A stretch of 64,000 nucleotides of DNA from Mycobacterium gordonae (GTDB taxonomy: Bacteria > Actinomycetota > Actinomycetes > Mycobacteriales > Mycobacteriaceae). The stretch spans positions 744,001-808,000 of the forward strand of contig NZ_CP070973.1 in assembly GCF_017086405.1 (NCBI RefSeq), written 5' to 3'. The notes beneath the pieces are model-generated. The model had not been told where the DNA came from, made no database searches, and saw only the letters and a list, made by a program, of their open reading frames with translations. Position numbers and translations under genes: made by a program. Shown here in pieces: positions 26,587-34,458 of this stretch (positions are counted from its first letter, which is position 1; every line of letters begins with the position of its first letter).

Positions 26587-29259
26587 ATGACACCGCAGGA
26601 CGAGGAGGAAGGTTTCACAGCCATGCCGACGAAACTGGGGACGGCTCCGCGGGCCGCAGCCGTGAACACAGCCGGTGACGGCGACACATCGGACAACGAC
26701 GACCACCGCCGCGACGAGATTGACGCGATGGTGGACGTCGCGGCTGCGGCGGCCGCCGAATTCCGCACGCTCGATCAGGCTCAAGTGGACCGGATCGTCG
26801 AGGCGATGGTGCGCGCCGGGCTGCGCGCGGCCGCCGAGTTGGCGGGACTGGCGATCCAGGAAACCGGGTTCGGAGTCTTCGAGGACAAGGTGGTCAAGAA
26901 TTACGTGGCGACCGAGTTCCTGCACGACTACCTGCGCGACAAGAAGTCGGTGGGCGTCGTCGAGGAGGATATCGAGAACAACATCGTCCGAGTCGCCGAA
27001 CCGATCGGCGTGGTGCTGGCCATCACCCCGGTGACCAACCCGACATCGACCGTCTTGTTCAAAGCGATCGTGGCCGCGAAAACGAGGAACGCCATCGTGT
27101 TCCGGCCGTCACCGTATGCGGTCCAGTCCTGCGAACGCAGCGTCGAGATCATGCGCGAAGCGGCCGAAGCTGCCGGGATGCCAGTCGGAGCCCTGCAGGT
27201 CATTCCAGACGCCGCCCACGAGGTGACCCACTATCTGTTCAAACATCCCAAGGTCGATTTCATCTGGGTGACCGGCGGACCGAAGATCGTCGCGCTGGCG
27301 AGTGCGACCGGGAAACCCGGGCTGTGCGTCGGCCCCGGAAACGCGCCCATCTACATTCACAAGACCGCCGATGTGAAGGGTGCCGTCGTCGACATCCTGA
27401 TCTCCAAAACCTTTGACTCCTCGGTGATCTGCCCGGCTGAGCAGACCTGCATCATCGACGACGAGGTGTACGACGCGATGATCGCCGAATTCGAGCGGAT
27501 GGGTGCGCGGCTGCTCACCGGTGACGAGGCCGCCGCGATAACCGGGTTCGCGTTCGGCTGCGGCGACAAAATATCTCTGCACGCGCTGGGCCAGAAGGCG
27601 CCCGAACTTGCTGCGAGAGCTGGCTTTTCGGTGCCGCCGACGGTGAAGGTGCTGCTGGCCCCGCTGCCGGCGGACATCGACGAACTCGCTGCCCACCCGT
27701 TGCTGCAAGAAAAGCTGATGCCCGTTCTGGGCGTGGTTCGGGCACGCGACGTGCAGCATGCGGTCGAGGTGGCGGTACTGGTCACCGAGCACGGCGGCCT
27801 GGGGCATACCTCCGCGGTCTACGCCACCGATCAGGCGGTGATCGACGCATACAGCGCGGCGGTGCGTACCGGGCGAATCCTGGTGAACGCTCCGACCGCG
27901 GTCGGTGCACTCGGCGGGGTCTACAACAATTTGACGCCGACCTTCTCGCTGGGATGCGGAACATGGGGCGGGTCGAGTACCACCGAGAATGTCAACTACC
28001 GCCAACTGCTCAACATCAAGACAGTCGCGAAACGTCGCACCCCGCCACAGTGGTTCCGGGTCCCGTCCAACACCTATTTCAATGCCGGTGCGCTGGAGAA
28101 TCTGCGCGACCTCGATTGCGACACCGCCGTGGTGGTCACCGATGCCGTGAGCGACGAGCGGGGTGTGGTCGACCTGGTGCGCGGCAAGATGCGCACCCGC
28201 CACGTGCAGGTGTTCAGCGAGGTGACGCCGGAGCCGGACGAGACGACCATTCACCGCGGCGTCGAGCTGCTGCGACGGGTGCAACCCGACGTCCTGATCG
28301 CTGTGGGCGGCGGTTCGGTGCTCGACGCCGGCAAGGCGATGCGGCTGTTCTACGAGCACCCCGAGAAGACCCTCGACGAGTTGACTATGCCTTTCCTGGA
28401 CCCGCGCAAGCGGGTAGCCGATTATCCGACAGATCGCCACCGGCTCCAATTGGTCGCCATCCCAACGACTTCGGGTACCGGCTCGGAAGTGTCGCCGGCC
28501 GCAGTGCTGACCCTACGTGGCAAGAAAGAGACGTTGGTCGACTACAGCCTGGTGCCCGAGCTGGCCATCATCGATCCGGAGCTGGCGTCGTCGATGCCGC
28601 CAGTGTTGACCGCGGACACGGGTATCGACGCGCTGACGCACGCGCTCGAGGCGGTGGTCTCCATCTTCGCCTCGCCATACACCGATGCGTTGTGCGCACA
28701 GGCGGCGCGGTTGATCTTCGAGGGATTGCCCAGGGCCTACCGCGATCCCGACGATCTGGCCGCCCGCACCGACATGTCGAACGCGGCGACCTTGGCTGGG
28801 CTCGCCTTCTCGAACGCGTTCGTCGGAACGAACCATGCGCTGGCCCATGCCGTGGGTGCGAAATTCGGCATCGCCCACGGCCGGGCGAATGCGATCTTCC
28901 TGCCGCATGTGCTCCGTTACAACTCGGGCCTGCCGACGAAATTCATGCCGGCTCCCGGCTATTCGGCCTACATCGCACCGGACAAGTACGCCCAGATCGG
29001 CCGGCTCATCTTCGGTGGTCACGAACCCGAAGACAGCCGGGGCAGGTTGTTGCGTGGCGTGGAGGAGCTGCTGGACCGGGTCGACATGCCGCGCTCGCTG
29101 CAGGCGATGGGCGTCGCCGAAGAGGCGTTCACCGCGGCGCTGCCGGAGCTGGCGATGACTGCGTTCGAGGATCTCAGTAACCGGACCAACCCGCGGATGC
29201 CGTTGGTTACTGAGATCACCGAGTTGCTGCGGCTGGGCTATTACGGACCCGGCTCCTAG
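26587..29259 (+). CDS. adhE: Bifunctional acetaldehyde-CoA/alcohol dehydrogenase
   Basis: 890 residues, the same size as E. coli AdhE. The N-terminal acylating aldehyde dehydrogenase (to about 450) has the Cys in FDSSVICPAEQTC and the nucleotide region WVTGGPKIVALA. The C-terminal iron alcohol dehydrogenase (from about 480) has AVGGGSVLDAGKAMRLF, PTTSGTGSEVSPAAV and the iron-ligand histidines in NHALAHAVGAKFGIAHG. It reduces acetyl-CoA to ethanol with 2 NADH, or runs in reverse. A GGGGAGGT ribosome site precedes ATG 26587. AdhE is typical of fermenters and is not usual core mycobacterial content. Confidence 0.92.
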   Translation: MTPQDEEEGFTAMPTKLGTAPRAAAVNTAGDGDTSDNDDHRRDEIDAMVDVAAAAAAEFRTLDQAQVDRIVEAMVRAGLRAAAELAGLAIQETGFGVFEDKVVKNYVATEFLHDYLRDKKSVGVVEEDIENNIVRVAEPIGVVLAITPVTNPTSTVLFKAIVAAKTRNAIVFRPSPYAVQSCERSVEIMREAAEAAGMPVGALQVIPDAAHEVTHYLFKHPKVDFIWVTGGPKIVALASATGKPGLCVGPGNAPIYIHKTADVKGAVVDILISKTFDSSVICPAEQTCIIDDEVYDAMIAEFERMGARLLTGDEAAAITGFAFGCGDKISLHALGQKAPELAARAGFSVPPTVKVLLAPLPADIDELAAHPLLQEKLMPVLGVVRARDVQHAVEVAVLVTEHGGLGHTSAVYATDQAVIDAYSAAVRTGRILVNAPTAVGALGGVYNNLTPTFSLGCGTWGGSSTTENVNYRQLLNIKTVAKRRTPPQWFRVPSNTYFNAGALENLRDLDCDTAVVVTDAVSDERGVVDLVRGKMRTRHVQVFSEVTPEPDETTIHRGVELLRRVQPDVLIAVGGGSVLDAGKAMRLFYEHPEKTLDELTMPFLDPRKRVADYPTDRHRLQLVAIPTTSGTGSEVSPAAVLTLRGKKETLVDYSLVPELAIIDPELASSMPPVLTADTGIDALTHALEAVVSIFASPYTDALCAQAARLIFEGLPRAYRDPDDLAARTDMSNAATLAGLAFSNAFVGTNHALAHAVGAKFGIAHGRANAIFLPHVLRYNSGLPTKFMPAPGYSAYIAPDKYAQIGRLIFGGHEPEDSRGRLLRGVEELLDRVDMPRSLQAMGVAEEAFTAALPELAMTAFEDLSNRTNPRMPLVTEITELLRLGYYGPGS

Positions 29260-30977
29260 CGAGGTGTCACCGCTGCGATCTGACCGAAATCGAGCTTGAC
29301 GAGCCGGTCGGCGCAGTGGAAGTAGCGATCGTCGTGGGTGATCACGATGACCGTCTTTCCCCGCTTCTTCAGGCCGGGCAGCAGTTGGGTGTAGAACACC
29401 TCGCGAAACCGTGGCTCCTGGTCGGCGGCCCACTCGTCGAACAGGTAGATCGGCCGGTCCTCGAGCAGCGCGGTTAGCAGCGCCAGTCGTTTGCGTTGGC
29501 CCTGGGACAGCGCAACGGTGGACAGCCGACCATCCCGCACGGTGACCTTGTGCGCAATCTGCAACTGGTGCAGGTAGTAGCGCACCTCGTCGTCGATCCC
29601 GGGCCGATCGAAGCCCAGGCAGTCATCGAACAGGTGAAAGTCGGTGAAGACGGCTGCGCAATGCTGCCGGAACCACTCGACGTTGTCCTGGTCGATCTTT
29701 TCACCGTTCAGCACGAGAGCTCCGCTGTGCGGCGCGTACAGGCCGGTAATCAGTTTGGCCAGAGTCGACTTCCCGCTCCCGTTGCCACCGACGACGAAGG
29801 TGATCTGCCCGGGCTCGAAGGTCAGGTCTACCGGGCCGAGCCGGAATCCCGGTCCGGCGGCAAGCGGAGGTCCGGGGGGTGGCGGGGGGCCCGCCTGGTG
29901 ATCACGGCGCTTACCGCGCGGCGGGGGTGCGCCGGGACCGAGGGGAACCGACGGGGCCAGCTCGGACTGATAGGCATAGCTGAGGTTGCTCAGGTCCAGC
30001 CGGGCATAGCCGGCGGGCGGACGTTCGATGCAGGGCGCCTGCTCCCTGTCGTGTGCGGCCTCGATGGACAAGTTGAGGGTGCGGATCTTGGCCAGCGCGA
30101 CGTCACCACGCAGCAGTTCCGGGATCTGCTTCATCAGGCTCTGCATCGGCCTCGACAGGAACATCGTGACCAGCAGATAACTGACCATGGCGTCCCGCGG
30201 CAGCGCAAGCGCCGCGGCGACCACGAACAGGATGAGGCCCATGGTGGCGAGCTGGAAGAACTGACCGAAGCCCTGTGCCGCCGAGAGCCACGAGCCGGCC
30301 CTGACATTCTGGGTCCGGAGGGTGCGAGCCGACCCGAGCAGGTGTCGGGCCATGAAGTCGCGACGGCGGCTGCCATGCAGCTTCAGTTCCTTGATACCAA
30401 GCGTCAGACCGGAGAATGACCGCAACAGCGCGTCCTCGTTCTCCCGAGCCTCGTGGTACAGGTGGCGCACCCGCCGCAGCACCGTCTCGGCACTGGCGAT
30501 GCTGATCAACGTCCCCGCAATCGTCACCGCAAACAGCGGGCCGGACACCGCGGCGAGGAAAGCAAGAGACCCCACGATCGTGGTCACGTCGATGCACATG
30601 TTCGGGATGGCCGTCACCGCTTGCGACAACGACCGCACATCTTCGGTCAAGGTCGCGATGAGCCGGTGCAGTCCCATTCGTTCCAGATCCTCCAGCGGAG
30701 CCGAGACCACCCTGGCGCTCAACCCTTCCCGCAGCTGGTAGATCGCTTCCTGGGTGAGGCGGATCAGCAGAATCTGCGACAGCACCGCACCGATCAGCGC
30801 GACCAGCCCGGTCACGGCAAAGCGTTGCAGCGTTGCACCGGAATGGGTTTGCGGCGCCAGGACGCTGTTGAGCAGCGTCAGCAGGTAGGTGTTGGCCACG
30901 CCGCTGACGAGGCCGGTGACAAAGACGGCCAGTATCCGGGTCGGTGAGATCGAGAACAAGAATCTGAGGAGTTGCAT
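29256..30977 (-). CDS. Cyclic-peptide-export-type ABC transporter, fused permease-ATPase
   Basis: 573 residues starting MQLLRFLFSISPTRIL with a GGAAGG ribosome site. About 330 residues of six-helix permease are followed by a proline-rich linker (PPPRGKRRDHQ and PPPPPGPP), then the ATPase: Walker A VVGGNGSGKSTL, signature ALSQGQRKRLAL, Walker B PIYLFDEWAADQ, H-loop VIVITHDD. The motifs, including the D-E-W-A-A-D-Q block, match the SyrD/PvdE cyclic peptide exporter family. No nonribosomal peptide synthetase is in the window; the gene is 43 bp downstream of a type III PKS, so its cargo may be the PKS product. Its 3' end overlaps that of adhE by 4 bp, tail to tail. Confidence 0.85.
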   Translation of the reverse strand: MQLLRFLFSISPTRILAVFVTGLVSGVANTYLLTLLNSVLAPQTHSGATLQRFAVTGLVALIGAVLSQILLIRLTQEAIYQLREGLSARVVSAPLEDLERMGLHRLIATLTEDVRSLSQAVTAIPNMCIDVTTIVGSLAFLAAVSGPLFAVTIAGTLISIASAETVLRRVRHLYHEARENEDALLRSFSGLTLGIKELKLHGSRRRDFMARHLLGSARTLRTQNVRAGSWLSAAQGFGQFFQLATMGLILFVVAAALALPRDAMVSYLLVTMFLSRPMQSLMKQIPELLRGDVALAKIRTLNLSIEAAHDREQAPCIERPPAGYARLDLSNLSYAYQSELAPSVPLGPGAPPPRGKRRDHQAGPPPPPGPPLAAGPGFRLGPVDLTFEPGQITFVVGGNGSGKSTLAKLITGLYAPHSGALVLNGEKIDQDNVEWFRQHCAAVFTDFHLFDDCLGFDRPGIDDEVRYYLHQLQIAHKVTVRDGRLSTVALSQGQRKRLALLTALLEDRPIYLFDEWAADQEPRFREVFYTQLLPGLKKRGKTVIVITHDDRYFHCADRLVKLDFGQIAAVTPR

Positions 30978-31020
30978 TGTTGGGAACCTTCCGCATTCGT
31001 TGTGATGGTGGTCTTCGTGA

Positions 31021-32202
31021 TCAGCCGCCGATGATGTCGAAGAGAATTCCTTCGACGGCGACGCCCGGTGCGAATGAGAACGCCACACCCGTGGAGATGT
31101 CGCTGTTTCCCGCTGCCTGCTGCACCATGAGTCGCAGGACGAAAAGCAGCGATACGCTCAGCATGTTGCCGAACCGGTCGAGTACATCCCAGCTGGCTGC
31201 TGCCTCGGTGTCGGAGAGGCCGAGTGATCGCGCAGATTCCTCGATGATCTTCGGTCCACCCGGGTGGATCGCCCACAAGTCGATGTCTGACTTCTGTAAT
31301 CCGTTGTCCCGCAGAATCTCTGTGATCGCGGGATCGACATTGTCATAGATGTACTTCGGCAGGTTCTCCGACAGTTCGCAGGTGATGCCGTTGTGGTTGA
31401 CCCCGAGCACGATCCCGTCTTCGGCGTCGTCGAGAAGCAGGCTGAAGCTTTCGCGTATCACCACCTTGCCCGGGTCCAGCGGCTGCTGGGTCTGGCTGGC
31501 CCCGATCACGAGCGCGCCGCACCCGTCACCGAACAGGCTGGAGATGATGACGTCGTTGATGTCGTCGGCGAATGTGGCATTGACCGAGCACAGCTCGATG
31601 CACACGACCAGCGCCTTCCTGCTGGGGTTGGCGCGGACGTAATCCCGGGCAGTGCGGATCCCGTTCATCGCGGCGGCGCATCCCATGAAGTTCACCACGA
31701 CGCGCGAGATCGATGGCGACAGGCCGAGTTGCTTGATCAGCGCCACGTCGACACCGGGAGCGATGAAGCCGGTGCTTGTAACGAACACCAGCAGTCCGAT
31801 CTCGGTCGACGGATCTTCGAGGGGCGCCAGGGCTCGCCCGGCCACGTCGACCGCCAAGGGAACGGCATGCTGGTAGAACAGCGCCATGCGGTCCCGGATC
31901 GTGCCCGGCTGGCGTCGCAGCGAGTCGAATCCCGGGTCGAGCGGATCCACCGCCATCCGGCGGGTGCCGATCATCGTCTTCTGGTAGAGCCGTGAAATAC
32001 GCTGCCGCTGTTCGGGATTGTCGAATAGCGCTGCGACCTGATCGGCCACTTGCAGCTGATGGACGACATGTGCCGGCGCTCCCGTCACGATGCTCTCGAT
32101 CACCGCCACCGTGGTCGGCGGGGCGGGCGGCAGCTCGGTCAGTGCGGGGCCGGCCTCGCCGCCCCCTTGCCTCCACATCAGTAGTTCTTCGTTGAAGTAC
32201 AT
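31021..32202 (-). CDS. Type III polyketide synthase (chalcone/stilbene synthase family)
   Basis: 393 residues. The catalytic triad is complete: Cys in VVNFMGCAAAMNG, His in LWAIHPGGPKII, Asn in LDRFGNMLSVS. The C-terminal loop AFSFAPGVAVEGILFD is the usual GxG active-site border. It extends a starter acyl-CoA with malonyl-CoA; mycobacterial relatives (Pks10, Pks11, Pks18) use long-chain starters and give pyrones or phenolic lipids. ATG 32202 has the ribosome site GAAGGAA. Follows the desaturase gene after a strong hairpin and precedes the ABC exporter. Confidence 0.92.
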   Translation of the reverse strand: MYFNEELLMWRQGGGEAGPALTELPPAPPTTVAVIESIVTGAPAHVVHQLQVADQVAALFDNPEQRQRISRLYQKTMIGTRRMAVDPLDPGFDSLRRQPGTIRDRMALFYQHAVPLAVDVAGRALAPLEDPSTEIGLLVFVTSTGFIAPGVDVALIKQLGLSPSISRVVVNFMGCAAAMNGIRTARDYVRANPSRKALVVCIELCSVNATFADDINDVIISSLFGDGCGALVIGASQTQQPLDPGKVVIRESFSLLLDDAEDGIVLGVNHNGITCELSENLPKYIYDNVDPAITEILRDNGLQKSDIDLWAIHPGGPKIIEESARSLGLSDTEAAASWDVLDRFGNMLSVSLLFVLRLMVQQAAGNSDISTGVAFSFAPGVAVEGILFDIIGG

Positions 32203-32362
32203 GGCAGTTTCCTTCTTTGAAATACGTTTGGCGGCAACGGTGATCGGGTGTTCGATCGCCGAGTTCTCCGCTGCTGTCTTTCAGCTACTTGCATTGTGGG
32301 CGGGCGATATTGGCGAAACCTTCACGGATTCTTGGCATCTCGATTCCCCGGCTGCTGTTGCC

Positions 32363-32418
32363 GAGCAGACGCAAAGACCCCCATTTCTGGACCGAAAAGG
32401 GGGCCTTTGCGTCTGCTC
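32363..32418 (-). terminator. Long hairpin between desaturase and type III PKS
   Basis: A 20-bp arm beginning GAGCAGACGCAAAG and a matching arm ending CTTTGCGTCTGCTC flank a 16-base loop; the arms differ at one internal position. It lies just downstream of the desaturase stop on the minus strand, so it is a good intrinsic-type terminator or attenuator for that gene, though no T-run follows, as is common in mycobacteria. Confidence 0.7.
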
Positions 32419-32437
32419 GCGGGGCGCCAGCTGCGAC

Positions 32438-33955
32438 CTACACCGAACCGAGTCCGGCGAATCCGGAAGCCACGTAGGCGACGCTGGCCGTCCAGGCTGT
32501 CAGCGAGCACTGTTCGCGGATGAATCCCCAGTGTTGTTCCTGCGCTTGCCGAGAGGGCGACAGGAGATAGGTGCGGGCGAGCCTGGGCAACCGATCGGTG
32601 ACGAAACTCTTTGCGGGAAGCCATTCGAGGCCGAATTTCGCGGCCTCTTCCCGCAGTATATCCTCGGTGGCGATGTTGGCGAACCCGCTGCCCTGGTACG
32701 GCAGCACATGGTGTGCGCGGTGTGAGCTCAGGCCGGCCGACAGGAAGCAGTCGACGTAGCGGTTGCCGACCACTTTCAGGTCGTAGGCCTCCGTGAGTTG
32801 ATGTATGCCCCAGTCTTGCGCGTCGGGGCCGGCATGCTCGTCGGTGTCTTCCTCGAAGTCGTGACTAGAGACGATCAAGAACGTGCTGATCCACAGCGTC
32901 GCAACGAATTGCACTGCCCAGGAAAGGAAGTCGCCGACCAGAGTGAAGGCCACCAGCTCACCGATCAGCATAAGGCGCAGTCCAATCGAGCCGACGAGGT
33001 GCGGGATCGCGTTGCGCCAGTTTCCGTAGACCTCCTTGACGCCGATCTTGCGTGTGATTCTGATGACGTCCGCTATCCGGATGGGCATGCCGGCGACCAG
33101 GTGGCCGAACTTGTGCAGGGTGTGGACGGGCACCCGAAGCAGGCGGGGCAGTCGCATCATCATCGTGAAGACGTTCTTCTTGATGTCGACTTCACTCTGG
33201 GTGTGCGGGTGGTGCAACAACGTGTGCCCATCGGCCGTCACCAATCCCAATGCCACGTAATTGATGTCGAAGGCGCTCGCGAAGACCCGGTTGAGTCCTT
33301 TTTGTCTCCGGTGTACCGCGTAGTGGCCGAACCCGGCCAACGAGCAGCGCAGCAACACCATCGCGATCACGAAGAGCGGCAATGGCATCCAGCCCGGCTC
33401 GGTCAGCCGCACACCTTGCACCGCGACGTATGCGACGGCCAGGCCCGCCACCACAATGTTGAAGAGCCGATCCATCTTCTTGATGCGCGCGGCCAGCCGG
33501 GGCTCCCGCAGGCGCGCCTTCACCCGGTGCAGCAGGTCTCCCTTGTTGTCGAACTGGTACTTGGGGGTGTCGCGCCAGCTGTTGAAGTCTTCCTTGAACA
33601 GGAATTCCGGTGCGTTGCACTTCGGGTGAACGTCCTCGGGACGGGCGTCGCGGTCCAGCGCATAGCGCTCCAACATCCGTTCGATCCCCTCCGGATTCCT
33701 GTGGTAGGCGTGAATGATCGACGTGATGTCCCGGTTCTTGGTGCGCCCGATGAAGAAAGCTCCGCCCGGATGCTTGGCGATCCACTCGGACAGGTCATAG
33801 GCGCGTCCCTTGTAGACCCACACGTCGGGCGGGGGTCCAGCGGGGGGACCGGGGGGAAGTCGGTGGGAGTCCGGCCCTCCATGCCCCGATCGCACCCGTG
33901 GGCGGGGCGGTCGGCGGGAATCTTGCTCCTCGACTCCTGGTAGCTCGATGGTCAT
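32438..33955 (-). CDS. Cytochrome b5-fused fatty acid desaturase
   Basis: 505 residues. After a proline-rich leader, a cytochrome-b5-like domain covers about 45-105 with the heme motif WIAKHPGGAFFIG and a second His in IIHAYHRN. The desaturase part has membrane helices and three histidine boxes: GHYAVHRR, HTLLHHPHT, and SSHRAHHVLPYQ. This layout is that of front-end-type desaturases. It would introduce a double bond into an acyl chain, plausibly the starter for the adjacent type III PKS (inference). ATG 33955 has the ribosome site GGAGGAAAG. Confidence 0.85.
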   Translation of the reverse strand: MTIELPGVEEQDSRRPPRPRVRSGHGGPDSHRLPPGPPAGPPPDVWVYKGRAYDLSEWIAKHPGGAFFIGRTKNRDITSIIHAYHRNPEGIERMLERYALDRDARPEDVHPKCNAPEFLFKEDFNSWRDTPKYQFDNKGDLLHRVKARLREPRLAARIKKMDRLFNIVVAGLAVAYVAVQGVRLTEPGWMPLPLFVIAMVLLRCSLAGFGHYAVHRRQKGLNRVFASAFDINYVALGLVTADGHTLLHHPHTQSEVDIKKNVFTMMMRLPRLLRVPVHTLHKFGHLVAGMPIRIADVIRITRKIGVKEVYGNWRNAIPHLVGSIGLRLMLIGELVAFTLVGDFLSWAVQFVATLWISTFLIVSSHDFEEDTDEHAGPDAQDWGIHQLTEAYDLKVVGNRYVDCFLSAGLSSHRAHHVLPYQGSGFANIATEDILREEAAKFGLEWLPAKSFVTDRLPRLARTYLLSPSRQAQEQHWGFIREQCSLTAWTASVAYVASGFAGLGSV

Positions 33956-34452
33956 GTCTTTCCTCCGGCGTATTTCCTTGGCGCTGGTCGCGTTGTCTCG
34001 GGTGAACCTGCGGCGCTGTGACTGGTGCCAGGGTCGGACGGCGGTCTTGGCGGATTCGCAAGAAATGCTTGGCGTCGGTGGGACAGCCCGCGTGGATCAC
34101 CATCGAGCTGCCCCGGTCGGTTGTCCGAACGACTCACCACCCACTGAAGATCACCGAGTGCAACGGCGGGACTTTTGCGCAATGACCGGGCAATGGGGCT
34201 CTGGTGCGTGGACCGCGCCTGGTGAGCGGGTTTCACCCGTGTATTGAGCTTGCCGCTCTGATTTCTTGGCCATCAGGCGCGGAGCTCTGCCGCGTCGTTG
34301 GGCAAGGTGACAGCCATCAGCACGTCTAGTTGACCTATCGGCGGGCAGCGTTCAGTGGCTGGCCAACAAGACGCGCGCGCGCAATTTGCTGAACCGACAA
34401 TGCCGCTTGCTGGCGGTGGCAGGATGATTCGGCAGTCGTCACGGGTGAGGCG
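33956..34452. other. Intergenic region between desaturase and kinase genes
   Basis: No convincing gene. It should hold the divergent promoters of the desaturase (minus) and the Ser/Thr kinase (plus), but I see no clear -10/-35 pair. The stretch 34221-34252 resembles a degraded copy of the tRNA-Gly att core (see separate entry). Confidence 0.5.
34221..34252. other. Possible degenerate att core (tRNA-Gly 3'-half relic)
   Basis: About 26 of 33 aligned positions match the tRNA-Gly att core, including ACCCG, GTATT and AGCTTG in the right order and spacing, with two small indels. It is the weakest of the relics and could be chance similarity; the consistent position left of a module supports it. 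Confidence 0.35.
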
Positions 34453-34458
34453 GTGGTC

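Noticed and set aside
29256..33955. Nonribosomal peptide cluster
   Set aside because: The exporter family suggests it, but no adenylation, condensation or carrier domains are present in the window.
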